14,079 bases of DNA from an uncultured Porphyromonadaceae bacterium (GTDB lineage Bacteria > Bacteroidota > Bacteroidia > Bacteroidales > Muribaculaceae). The position numbers and the translations under genes were made by a program. This document shows, piece by piece, positions 6,434-12,657 of the stretch. The stretch is taken from positions 1-14,079 of the forward strand of contig URWH01000028.1 in the NCBI GenBank assembly GCA_900551515.1, in the 5' to 3' direction. Position 1 is the first letter of the stretch, and the number at the start of each line of letters is the position of its first letter. The notes beneath the pieces were generated by a model that was not told the DNA's origin, made no database searches, and was given only the letters and a program-made list of their open reading frames with translations.

Positions 6434-9190
6434 TTAGAAACGGATGCCCACATTGACAAACACCTTGATACCCTGGGCATAATAGTATTTGTTGGGGTAT
6501 TTCATACGGTTGAAGTCGGTGTAGTCGAAACGACCCTGCTGATAACCGTAGGTCATGATGTTTTTCTTATTGAGGAGATTGTCGACGTTGACATTGATAT
6601 TCAGGCTTGTGCGACGGTCGAGGTAGATCAGCTTGCCCACCGACAGATTGAGGGTGAAGGCATTGTTGAGTTTGTCCTCGGATGTGATGTTTTTCACTGC
6701 TGCTTCAAGCTGCTCGGGATCGGGATACAGGGTCCAGAGGTTGGTGAGCGCTTCGTGACGCACTGGGCTCTGGTTCACGTAGGCATTACCCATCCACGAT
6801 GCGTTGATGTTGAAGAACCACATGCGCGGCGCTGCCCAGTCGAGGCCGATATTGACAGCCGTCTGCGGGGTGCCTCCGATGTGATAATTCTTCAGATAGA
6901 CGGTGGTGGCGGTATCTGCTGCCATGCCGTTTTCATAGCTGCGCACGCCCGTGGGGTTGTTTTTATAGCGGTAGCTGGCTATCGTGCCGGCGGCTGTGGC
7001 AGTGAGGCTCGGGGTGATCTTGAAGGCCATGCCCACCTCGATGCCTTTGTAATTCTGCTTCACGCCTTTGGTCACATAGTTCATGAAGGTCGAATACTGG
7101 TCGTCGTAGTACGATGTGCGTTCGGTGAGGTCATACATGTTGGTGAAGAAACCGCTGACCGATCCGCGGAAGCGGCGGTAGTTCCAGTTGTAGGAGAGAT
7201 CGACCGAGAACATGCGGGTGCTGGTGAGGCCGTCGATGGCAGTGTCCTTGATGCGCGGCGAGATATAGGCGTATTCAAAGAGCGGAGCCATGGTGGAGTA
7301 TTCGGCGTGGGCCGAGAAGAAGTTGCGGCCGTTGAGCTTGTAGGTTGCGCCTGCTTTTATCGCGCCGTTGTCAAATTTGTGGGTGTCGCCCTTGCCGTAG
7401 GAGTTGAGCGGTGCGCGGCCGTTGCGCATCTTGCCGTCGCGCTGGAACTGCGTGTAGCTCATCTCCAGTCCGTAGTTGATGTCCCATTTCGGAAGGGTTA
7501 TCATGTTCTGGATCCATGCTTTGGCCTGGATGGCGTTGATATAGTAGTTGTAGCCGAACTTGTCGTCCTCGCCCACGCGGCGGTTCGGGTTGTTGAGGTC
7601 GTTCTGTAGCAATTCGGGGTTGTCGGGGAAGTCGCGTTCGCTGAACTGGTCGATATCGAGCCAGAACTCGCCGCCGAGCAGATCGCGGATGGTCTTGTAG
7701 TAGTGGGCGCGGGTGTAGTTGGCCGACACGCCTGCCTGGAGGGTCATGTTGTCGTTGAGGCGGTGGTTGAGCACCGAGCTGAAGATGAAGTTGAGCTGGT
7801 TGCTGTGGCGGTTTTCCAGAATGTAGGTCGAGCCCTTCTGTGTGCCGTCGGGATTGGCTTTGTTGGCCTCGTTGTTGAGGTAGTTGGCCTGATACAGGGC
7901 ATCCCAGTCTATCTGACGGAACGACGACTGATGCCACAGATCCGTGTACATGTCGTAGGCATCCTGATTGTCTGTCCAGTACGAGGGCAGATAGCGGTAG
8001 TAGTCCGGACGCGGGTCGCGGGCGTTGTACCAGTTGAGCGCCGAGGTCGAATAGTTGACCGAGCGGAAAGCGAAACCGGTATTGAGCGATGTGCCTGTCT
8101 TCGGCTTCCATAGCCAGTTGAGGATGACGGTGGGGTCGAAAGTCTCAACGATTTTCGAGCTGCGTTTCTTGCCGTCTTGCCAGCCCCAGTTGGGGTTGTA
8201 GAGGTTGTCGTCGGCGAGCTCGTAGGCTTCGAGATAGGTTGCCGAGTTGGTGGCGCGCTGGGTCGGGGCGCCGAAGGCTGTGAGTGTCAGAGAGTGCTTG
8301 GTGCCGAACTGTTTCTCCATCGACAGGAAGAGGCCGGCTGAATTGTAGAATGTGCCGGGGATAACGCCCTCGTTGGAGTAGCGGCCGATGGCGCCCACCG
8401 TGAGGCCGAAGCCGTGGCGGTTGATGCCTGTTGAATATAGAAGCATGGCGCGGGCCATATATGCGGCGTTGGTATAGGCCACCGATCCGTAGAAGCCCGG
8501 AGCGTAGCTCTCGGTGATGGTGTTGATGTTGGTGCTGCCGCCCAGACCGCCGAAGCCATAGCTTGCGGCGCCCATGCCCAGCGTTGTGGTGCGATTGCGG
8601 AAGGCCCTGTTCATGCCGCCGAGCGTCGAATAATTGAAACGGCCGCGGGCGAGATCATTGAACGGGACGCCGTTGATATAGGTGGTGGTGAGATATGAAT
8701 CATAGCCACGCATGCGGAAACGCATCAGCGAGAAGTTATAGTTGGCAGCGTCGTAGAACACGTTGTCGGACGCTCCCGACAACACGCCCACCGACTGATC
8801 GTTACCCTCTTCATCCTCGATGGCCGTCTGGTCGTAGCGCATTTCCTGCTGCGATTCGGCTATGGCACGTCCGGCCGAGCGCACAACGTCCATCTTGAGC
8901 ACGCCGAGATCGGATGCGTCGCCTGAAGTAAGGATCACAGGCTGCGAGAGGTCGTTGTAGCCGTAGGCGGCCACTACAATCACGTCGTTGCCCGGGTTGA
9001 CATTACTGATACTGAAGTCACCTGCCGGCCCGGTGACCACCACCGTGCCCTGATCGTTAAGCATGACAGCGGCACCCGCCACGGGACTGCCCGTAGTGGC
9101 GTCGACCACCGTCCCCTTAACTGTGGCCTGCTGGGCCAGCAACGGGAACGTAGCTGTCAGCAACATTAGCAAAAACAGTTTGATTCTCAT
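6434..9190 (-). CDS. TonB-dependent outer membrane receptor with carboxypeptidase-regulatory-like N-terminal domain
   Basis: This 918-residue protein is the first gene of the leftward operon. A Sec signal peptide (cleavage likely after LLAQ, residue 20) is followed by a CarboxypepD_reg-like domain, about 22-100 (VKGTVVDATTGSPVAGAAVML), a plug, about 130-225 (FRMRGYDSYLTTTYINGVPF and GGLGGSTNINT), and a 22-stranded-type barrel to the C-terminus, which ends in aromatic F918 as outer membrane barrels do. The late barrel motif NINVNVDNLLNKKN is typical. It would import a ligand across the outer membrane using TonB energy. It lacks a SusD partner. Instead it is followed by two DUF5689-type lipoproteins and faces a secreted EEP hydrolase, which suggests a phosphodiester or nucleotide-type substrate, though the sequence does not prove this. 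The start is fixed by the signal peptide, and a candidate promoter lies about 113 nt upstream. Confidence 0.92.
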   Translation of the reverse strand: MRIKLFLLMLLTATFPLLAQQATVKGTVVDATTGSPVAGAAVMLNDQGTVVVTGPAGDFSISNVNPGNDVIVVAAYGYNDLSQPVILTSGDASDLGVLKMDVVRSAGRAIAESQQEMRYDQTAIEDEEGNDQSVGVLSGASDNVFYDAANYNFSLMRFRMRGYDSYLTTTYINGVPFNDLARGRFNYSTLGGMNRAFRNRTTTLGMGAASYGFGGLGGSTNINTITESYAPGFYGSVAYTNAAYMARAMLLYSTGINRHGFGLTVGAIGRYSNEGVIPGTFYNSAGLFLSMEKQFGTKHSLTLTAFGAPTQRATNSATYLEAYELADDNLYNPNWGWQDGKKRSSKIVETFDPTVILNWLWKPKTGTSLNTGFAFRSVNYSTSALNWYNARDPRPDYYRYLPSYWTDNQDAYDMYTDLWHQSSFRQIDWDALYQANYLNNEANKANPDGTQKGSTYILENRHSNQLNFIFSSVLNHRLNDNMTLQAGVSANYTRAHYYKTIRDLLGGEFWLDIDQFSERDFPDNPELLQNDLNNPNRRVGEDDKFGYNYYINAIQAKAWIQNMITLPKWDINYGLEMSYTQFQRDGKMRNGRAPLNSYGKGDTHKFDNGAIKAGATYKLNGRNFFSAHAEYSTMAPLFEYAYISPRIKDTAIDGLTSTRMFSVDLSYNWNYRRFRGSVSGFFTNMYDLTERTSYYDDQYSTFMNYVTKGVKQNYKGIEVGMAFKITPSLTATAAGTIASYRYKNNPTGVRSYENGMAADTATTVYLKNYHIGGTPQTAVNIGLDWAAPRMWFFNINASWMGNAYVNQSPVRHEALTNLWTLYPDPEQLEAAVKNITSEDKLNNAFTLNLSVGKLIYLDRRTSLNINVNVDNLLNKKNIMTYGYQQGRFDYTDFNRMKYPNKYYYAQGIKVFVNVGIRF

Positions 9191-9309
9191 AAAACTTTAA
9201 AATTGGTTATTTAGATATTTATTTAGTTTTCAACCCGATAAACGCACGGCTGCCCACAGCTTCAGTTTCTCACGTTTCCACACATGGGCGTACCGACGCA
9301 TTTAACCTC

Positions 9310-9317
9310 CAAAATTA
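9310..9317 (-). promoter_or_regulatory. Candidate -7 element for the TonB receptor operon
   Basis: On the minus strand TAATTTTG fits TAnnTTTG exactly, but the -33 region has no clear TTTG at 19-21 nt. Transcription would begin near 9303, leaving an AT-rich leader of about 113 nt before the receptor ATG at 9190. Another start inside that AT-rich leader is possible. Confidence 0.42.
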
Positions 9318-9400
9318 AGCATTTTCAACTGATTTCTCACCTTTTTAACACTCTTTTTTTCACCTCCCCGCCATATGTTTTACAGCATGTGAAACGTGTA

Positions 9401-9432
9401 TTTGCATTTACCCGGATTTATCACTACTTTTG
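9401..9432 (+). promoter_or_regulatory. Bacteroides-type promoter of the EEP hydrolase
   Basis: TTTG (9401-9404), a 20-nt spacer and TACTTTTG (9425-9432) match both Bacteroidetes promoter elements exactly. Transcription would start near 9440, so the hydrolase has a leader of about 170 nt. This promoter and the receptor promoter are divergent within the 423-nt gap 9191-9613. Confidence 0.75.
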
Positions 9433-9439
9433 TAATCCG

Positions 9440-9613
9440 ATGCATCAATCCAACCTAACCCAAATCTCACTCTGATCCCACAATGCGCCCGGAGATTCAT
9501 CTCCGGCAAATAATTTGGGCGGCGTGAGGTGATTTCTGCGGGATTATTGTTAATTTTACCGGCCGCAACTTCTGTTGCGCTCATCATTGCCAAAATCATA
9601 ACTCATCATAATC
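9440..9613 (+). promoter_or_regulatory. Long structured 5' leader of the EEP hydrolase
   Basis: The predicted leader carries two strong local hairpins. CCGGAGA/TCTCCGG closes a TTCA loop at 9489-9506, with one further A-T pair possible inside. CGCAAC/GTTGCG closes a TTCT loop at 9564-9579, about 35 nt before the ATG. Neither has a T-tract, so they are not simple terminators. I recognise no known riboswitch class and find no credible short coding frame here. Confidence 0.45.
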
Positions 9614-10663
9614 ATGAATCTGAAACGTCTTTGCATTCTCGCGGTGACCGCTATCGCATTCACCGCATCGCTTTCGGCTCAGAAACAGCACCCCGTCACA
9701 CAACGTTTCGGTGTCGCTTTCTACAACCTCGAGAATCTATTCGACACCATCCCCAACAACCCCCTCGGCCGTGACGACGAGTTCACGCCCAACGGCAAAA
9801 ACCAGTGGGGCAGCAAGAAATACTGGGCCAAAATCCACAATCTCGCCACTGCCATCAGCCACATGACATCGCCCAACACCCCCATGGGCCCCGCCATCAT
9901 CGGTGTATCGGAAATCGAAAACCGCTCGGTGCTCGAGGATCTCGTCAAAGCCGAGCCTATCCGCCGCTGGATGCTTCAGATATGCCATCACGACTCACCC
10001 GACCGCCGCGGCGTCGACGTCGGGTTGCTCTACAATCCACGCTTGTTCCGCGTGCTCGATGTCACCAACCACACGCTCGTCATCCCCGGCTATGAATCGT
10101 TCAAGACCCGCGACCAGATGTGCGTCACCGGCATCCTCGCCGGCGACACCGTCAGCGTCATCGTCAACCACTGGCCGTCGCGCCTGGGCGGACAGGAACA
10201 GTCATCCTATCTCCGCGAAGCTGCCGCTCAGCTCTCCAAGGATATCGCCGACTCGCTCTGGGCTATCCGACCCAACCAGGGTGTGATCATCATGGGCGAC
10301 CTAAACGACGACCCGCAGGACAAATCATGCGCTAAAGTGCTCGGCGCCAACAAAAACGCCGACAAGGTGCAGCCCCACGGCTTCTACAATCCCTGGTGGA
10401 AGAAACTCGACGACGGCATCGGCACGCTCGCCTACAAAGGCTCTTGGAACCTCTTCGACCAGATCATCGTCAGCGGCACACTCCTCGGCGACAACACCCG
10501 CCCCGGACAGCTCCACTACCGCTCGGCCAAAGTGCTCAACTTCGACTTCCTCAAAGACACCGAAGGCACGCGCCAGGGCTACCCGCTCCGCACACACTCG
10601 GGCGGCGTTTGGCTCAACGGCTACTCCGACCACTTCCCCACCGAAATTTTCCTGGGCAAATAA
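9614..10663 (+). CDS. Secreted endonuclease/exonuclease/phosphatase (EEP) family hydrolase
   Basis: This 349-residue protein has a Sec signal peptide (cleavage likely after SLSA, residue 22) and a complete EEP fold. The family's metal and catalytic motifs are all visible: FYNLENLFD with N38; GVSEIENR with the metal-binding glutamate E100; DRRGVDVGLLY; VIVNHWPSR with H186; MGDLNDDP with D229 and N231; DQIIV with D282; GYSDHFPTEIF with D339 and H340. Such enzymes cleave phosphoester bonds in DNA, RNA, phospholipids or inositol phosphates, and the exact substrate cannot be read here. Close relatives with the FYNLENLFD signature are usually annotated as secreted nucleases. It is transcribed away from the TonB receptor operon from a shared control region, so the hydrolase could release what the receptor imports. 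The gene ends in its own strong terminator. Confidence 0.92.
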   Translation: MNLKRLCILAVTAIAFTASLSAQKQHPVTQRFGVAFYNLENLFDTIPNNPLGRDDEFTPNGKNQWGSKKYWAKIHNLATAISHMTSPNTPMGPAIIGVSEIENRSVLEDLVKAEPIRRWMLQICHHDSPDRRGVDVGLLYNPRLFRVLDVTNHTLVIPGYESFKTRDQMCVTGILAGDTVSVIVNHWPSRLGGQEQSSYLREAAAQLSKDIADSLWAIRPNQGVIIMGDLNDDPQDKSCAKVLGANKNADKVQPHGFYNPWWKKLDDGIGTLAYKGSWNLFDQIIVSGTLLGDNTRPGQLHYRSAKVLNFDFLKDTEGTRQGYPLRTHSGGVWLNGYSDHFPTEIFLGK

Positions 10664-10682
10664 TCCTAACGCCAACAGTATT

Positions 10683-10724
10683 AAGGGTGTGCCTCCAATG
10701 CATTGGCGGCACACCCTTTATTTT
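10683..10724 (+). terminator. Strong intrinsic terminator after the EEP hydrolase
   Basis: AAGGGTGTGCC (10683-10693) pairs perfectly with GGCACACCCTT (10708-10718) and is followed by a T-rich tail. The loop itself contains the palindrome CCAATGCATTGG, so the stem can extend by five more pairs after one T/C mismatch. It starts 20 nt past the hydrolase stop. Confidence 0.85.
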
Positions 10725-10777
10725 GCTACCCCGATCCTCCTTATTATTACCATTTCTCCCGATCGCGCCGCCGCCGT

Positions 10778-10809
10778 TTTGACGATGCCCGATTTTGTTT
10801 CTATCTTTG
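10778..10809 (+). promoter_or_regulatory. Bacteroides-type promoter of the flavodoxin gene
   Basis: TTTG (10778-10781), a 20-nt spacer and TATCTTTG (10802-10809) are exact matches to the two Bacteroidetes promoter elements. Transcription would start near 10816, giving a short leader of about 27 nt to the ATG at 10843. Confidence 0.78.
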
Positions 10810-10842
10810 CGCATCATCTTAACAATAAACCCACACACCGAT

Positions 10843-11421
10843 ATGAAAGCTCTCTTATGCGCCGCAGCAGGCTTATTCTTCGCCCTGACCTCCTGCGGTC
10901 AGAACAGCAAACCGGCAGCCACCGCCAGCCCGGCCGGCGCCAACAATTCCAGGGTCCTCGTGACCTATTTCTCGGCCACCGGCACCACACGGCAGGCAGC
11001 CTCCGATCTGGCCGAAGCCATGGGCGCCTCGCTCGTCGAGATCAAACCCGCGACGCCCTACACCGACGCCGACCTCGACTGGCGCGATTCATCGAGCCGC
11101 AGCTCGGTGGAGATGCACGACCGCTCGTCGCGCCCCGCAATCGCCGACACCATCGCCGACATCGCCGACTACGACGTCATCTTCATCGGCTATCCCAACT
11201 GGTGGAACACCGCCCCCACCATCATCAACACCTTCATCGAGAGCCACAACCTCGAAGGCAAAACCGTCATACCGTTCATGACCTCCGGCGGCAGCGGCAT
11301 CGAGAACAGCGAGCACGACATGCAAACAGCCTATCCCTCAATCAACTGGAAGAAAGGACGGCTGCTCAACAGCTACACCCGCCAGTCGCTCGACGAGTGG
11401 CGGTCGCAACTCGGCCTCTAA
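10843..11421 (+). CDS. Lipoprotein-type flavodoxin
   Basis: This 192-residue protein has a lipoprotein signal peptide (lipobox LTSC, C18) followed by a flavodoxin fold. The FMN phosphate loop is VTYFSATGTTRQAA (about 40-53). Later FMN-contact segments are IGYPNWWNTAP (115-125) and FMTSGGSGI (145-153). Substrate-loop features typical of the Flavodoxin_4 type (EIKPATPYTDADLDW) are present. Flavodoxins carry electrons or reduce small molecules, and here the lipobox implies anchoring outside the cytoplasm. No acidic export signal follows the cysteine (GQNSK), so a periplasm-facing position is more likely than the cell surface. It has its own promoter and no Shine-Dalgarno sequence. The next frame starts only 17 nt after the stop. 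The start at 10843 is chosen because it directly gives the signal peptide. Confidence 0.9.
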   Translation: MKALLCAAAGLFFALTSCGQNSKPAATASPAGANNSRVLVTYFSATGTTRQAASDLAEAMGASLVEIKPATPYTDADLDWRDSSSRSSVEMHDRSSRPAIADTIADIADYDVIFIGYPNWWNTAPTIINTFIESHNLEGKTVIPFMTSGGSGIENSEHDMQTAYPSINWKKGRLLNSYTRQSLDEWRSQLGL

Positions 11422-11441
11422 TCAGCGATGAATCAGCGATG
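11420..11441 (+). repeat. Perfect 11-nt tandem duplication creating a mini-ORF
   Basis: The 11-mer AATCAGCGATG occurs twice back to back (11420-11430 and 11431-11441). Each copy ends in an ATG. The first ATG (11428) opens a four-codon frame, MNQR, whose TGA overlaps the second ATG (ATGA at 11439). The first copy also overlaps the flavodoxin stop codon. Confidence 0.7.
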
Positions 11442-11789
11442 AACCTTCTGAAACGCATCATACTGCCCGCCCTGACCCTCATCACCGCAGTCACATCAGC
11501 CTGCGGCACCCACGGCACACCCGCCGCCGCCACCACATTAGCCACATTAGCCGACTCGCTCCGCGACTCGCTGACGGCCATAGCCACCACCTACCCCGCT
11601 GAAATCGGAATTGCAGTCATCACCTCCGGCGGCGTATCGGTGCGGGAGGTAGACCCCAAGACCATGCAGAGCAAAAAGGCGCTGGGGCTGTACTTTGCGG
11701 GCGAGGTGCTGGACGTGGACGCCTACACCGGCGGCTACAATCTGCAGATTGCTTTCTGCACCGCGCAGAGCTTTGCGAATAACCTGTAA
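11439..11789 (+). CDS. Chimeric ORF: lipoprotein N-terminus (class A beta-lactamase-like) joined to C-terminus of an HI0933-family flavoprotein
   Basis: This 116-residue frame is a hybrid of two unrelated parts. Residues 1 to about 61 are a Bacteroidales lipoprotein N-terminus: a signal peptide, lipobox cysteine C22 (TSAC), then LADSLRDSLTAIATTYPAEIGIAVI, which resembles the first helix and strand of class A beta-lactamases. The serine active-site SxxK and everything after it are missing. From about residue 62 the protein reads GGVSVREVDPKTMQSK, GLYFAGEVLDVDAYTGGYNLQIAF, the unmistakable C-terminal FAD-binding end of HI0933/BaiN-type flavoproteins of Firmicutes. In Clostridia that flavoprotein gene commonly precedes cmk, as it does here. 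The hybrid should not be treated as one protein: the left part belongs with the flavodoxin side, the right part with cmk. The beta-lactamase assignment rests on a short stretch and is tentative. Confidence 0.7.
   Translation: MNLLKRIILPALTLITAVTSACGTHGTPAAATTLATLADSLRDSLTAIATTYPAEIGIAVITSGGVSVREVDPKTMQSKKALGLYFAGEVLDVDAYTGGYNLQIAFCTAQSFANNL
11612..11637. other. Junction between Bacteroidales and Clostridia sequence
   Basis: Protein homology changes from a Bacteroidales lipoprotein (AEIGIAVI) to a Firmicutes flavoprotein (GGVSVREV) within this interval. The bridging codons ATC ACC TCC GGC GGC would suit both proteins, so a short shared sequence probably mediated the join. To the left are TAnnTTTG promoters and starts without Shine-Dalgarno sequences. 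To the right are a strong Shine-Dalgarno sequence, Clostridia gene order and Faecalibacterium-like repeats. An assembly or library chimera is the simplest reading. Confidence 0.8.
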
Positions 11790-11825
11790 AAAAAGCAAAA
11801 ATGCGGACGGCTGTTGCTTGCCCGC

Positions 11826-11882
11826 GCCCTCATCCGTCTGCTCACTGTGTTCGCAGCCACCTTCCCCCGACCGGGGGAAGGC
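11826..11882. repeat. Intergenic hairpin repeat of Faecalibacterium-like type, copy 1
   Basis: A perfect 9-bp stem, CCTTCCCCC/GGGGGAAGG (11860-11881), is preceded by CCTCATCCGTCTGC. Read in reverse complement the order is hairpin, AAGGTGGC, then GACGGATGAGGGC, the layout of short palindromic elements I remember from Faecalibacterium-group intergenic regions. A second copy in opposite orientation begins at 14051. The hairpin has no T-tract. It fills part of the 176-nt gap between the flavoprotein end and cmk. Confidence 0.6.
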
Positions 11883-11951
11883 TATTGCAGGCGGCTGATA
11901 GGGATACGTCAAAAGCAGCGCAGTCCGTTTTGCTGTGTACTATATATAAAT

Positions 11952-11958
11952 AAGGAGA
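11952..11958 (+). promoter_or_regulatory. Strong Shine-Dalgarno sequence of cmk
   Basis: AAGGAGA lies 7 nt before the cmk ATG at 11966. This near-perfect anti-16S match is typical of Firmicutes and contrasts with the genes left of 11,600, which lack one. It fixes the cmk start and supports a change of organism. Confidence 0.85.
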
Positions 11959-11965
11959 ACATATC

Positions 11966-12631
11966 ATGGTATCTGTTGCAATCGATGGGCCTGCGGGTGC
12001 AGGCAAATCCACTCTGGCACGCCGTCTGGCGGCAGAGCTGGGCTATATCTATGTGGACACCGGTGCAATGTACCGCGCCATCGGCCTGTATGCCCTGCGC
12101 GCGGGCAAGGACCCCAAGGACAACGCGGCGGTGGACGCCCTGCTGCCGGAAATCGAGCTGCGGCTGGCGTCCATTGCGGGCGAGCAGCACATCTACTTGA
12201 AGGACGAGGACGTGAGCGCTGCCATCCGCACCGAGCAGGCGGGTATGGCAGCCTCTGCCGTGGGTGCAAACCCCGCCGTGCGGGCATTTCTGCTGGACTT
12301 GCAGCGCAGCATGGCCAAAAAGCAGGATGTGCTGATGGATGGCCGGGACATCGGCACGGTGGTGCTGCCGGACGCTACGGTGAAGATCTTCCTGACTGCC
12401 AGCCCGGAGGCACGCGCCACCCGCCGCTGGAAGGAGTATCAGGCCAAGGGCATCGACACTCCCTACGAGGAAGTGCTGGCAGACGTGAAGCAGCGGGACT
12501 ATCAGGACACCCACCGCGCCGCCGCCCCGCTGAAGCAGGCGGAGGACGCCGTGCTGCTGGATACCTCGGAACTGGACTTTGAGCAGAGCCTTGACGCCAT
12601 GAAGCAGATCATTGCCAAGAAGATCGGCTGA
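11966..12631 (+). CDS. cmk: Cytidylate kinase
   Basis: This 221-residue protein is a complete cytidylate kinase of the bacterial Cmk type, of usual length. It phosphorylates CMP and dCMP with ATP in the cytoplasm for nucleic acid and lipid precursor supply. Visible motifs: P-loop GPAGAGKST (8-16); DTGAMYRA (31-38), lining the nucleotide-binding site; IRTE (87-90); the CMP-binding MDGRDIGT (124-131); arginine-rich lid RATRRW (150-155); RDYQDTHRAAAPLK (177-190), carrying the conserved RD and D residues. The start is set by an AAGGAGA 7 nt upstream. A PlsC reading frame begins 26 nt after the stop, and the flavoprotein end lies upstream. The flavoprotein-cmk-plsC order is common in Clostridia, so this stretch (about 11,620-13,100) looks like intact Clostridia sequence. 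Confidence 0.96.
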   Translation: MVSVAIDGPAGAGKSTLARRLAAELGYIYVDTGAMYRAIGLYALRAGKDPKDNAAVDALLPEIELRLASIAGEQHIYLKDEDVSAAIRTEQAGMAASAVGANPAVRAFLLDLQRSMAKKQDVLMDGRDIGTVVLPDATVKIFLTASPEARATRRWKEYQAKGIDTPYEEVLADVKQRDYQDTHRAAAPLKQAEDAVLLDTSELDFEQSLDAMKQIIAKKIG

Positions 12632-12657
12632 TAAAACAAACAGGACAGGAATAGAAA

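Noticed and set aside
6755..7609. Open frames antisense to the TonB receptor and lipoproteins (for example 6755-7609, 5379-6161, 2662-3309, 3595-4161, all plus strand)
   Set aside because: They mirror strongly supported minus-strand genes, have no credible start signals, and give compositionally odd proteins (rich in His, Val, Ala and Arg).
1501..9190. Classical SusC/SusD polysaccharide utilisation locus
   Set aside because: Neither lipoprotein looks like SusD, no glycoside hydrolase is present, and the receptor is of a different TonB receptor type from typical SusC.
10689..11438. Extending the chimeric frame upstream to an ATG at 10689 (366 residues)
   Set aside because: The upstream part overlaps the flavodoxin gene in another frame, is Arg/His-rich nonsense, and begins inside the terminator hairpin. 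The ATG at 11439 gives a proper lipoprotein signal.
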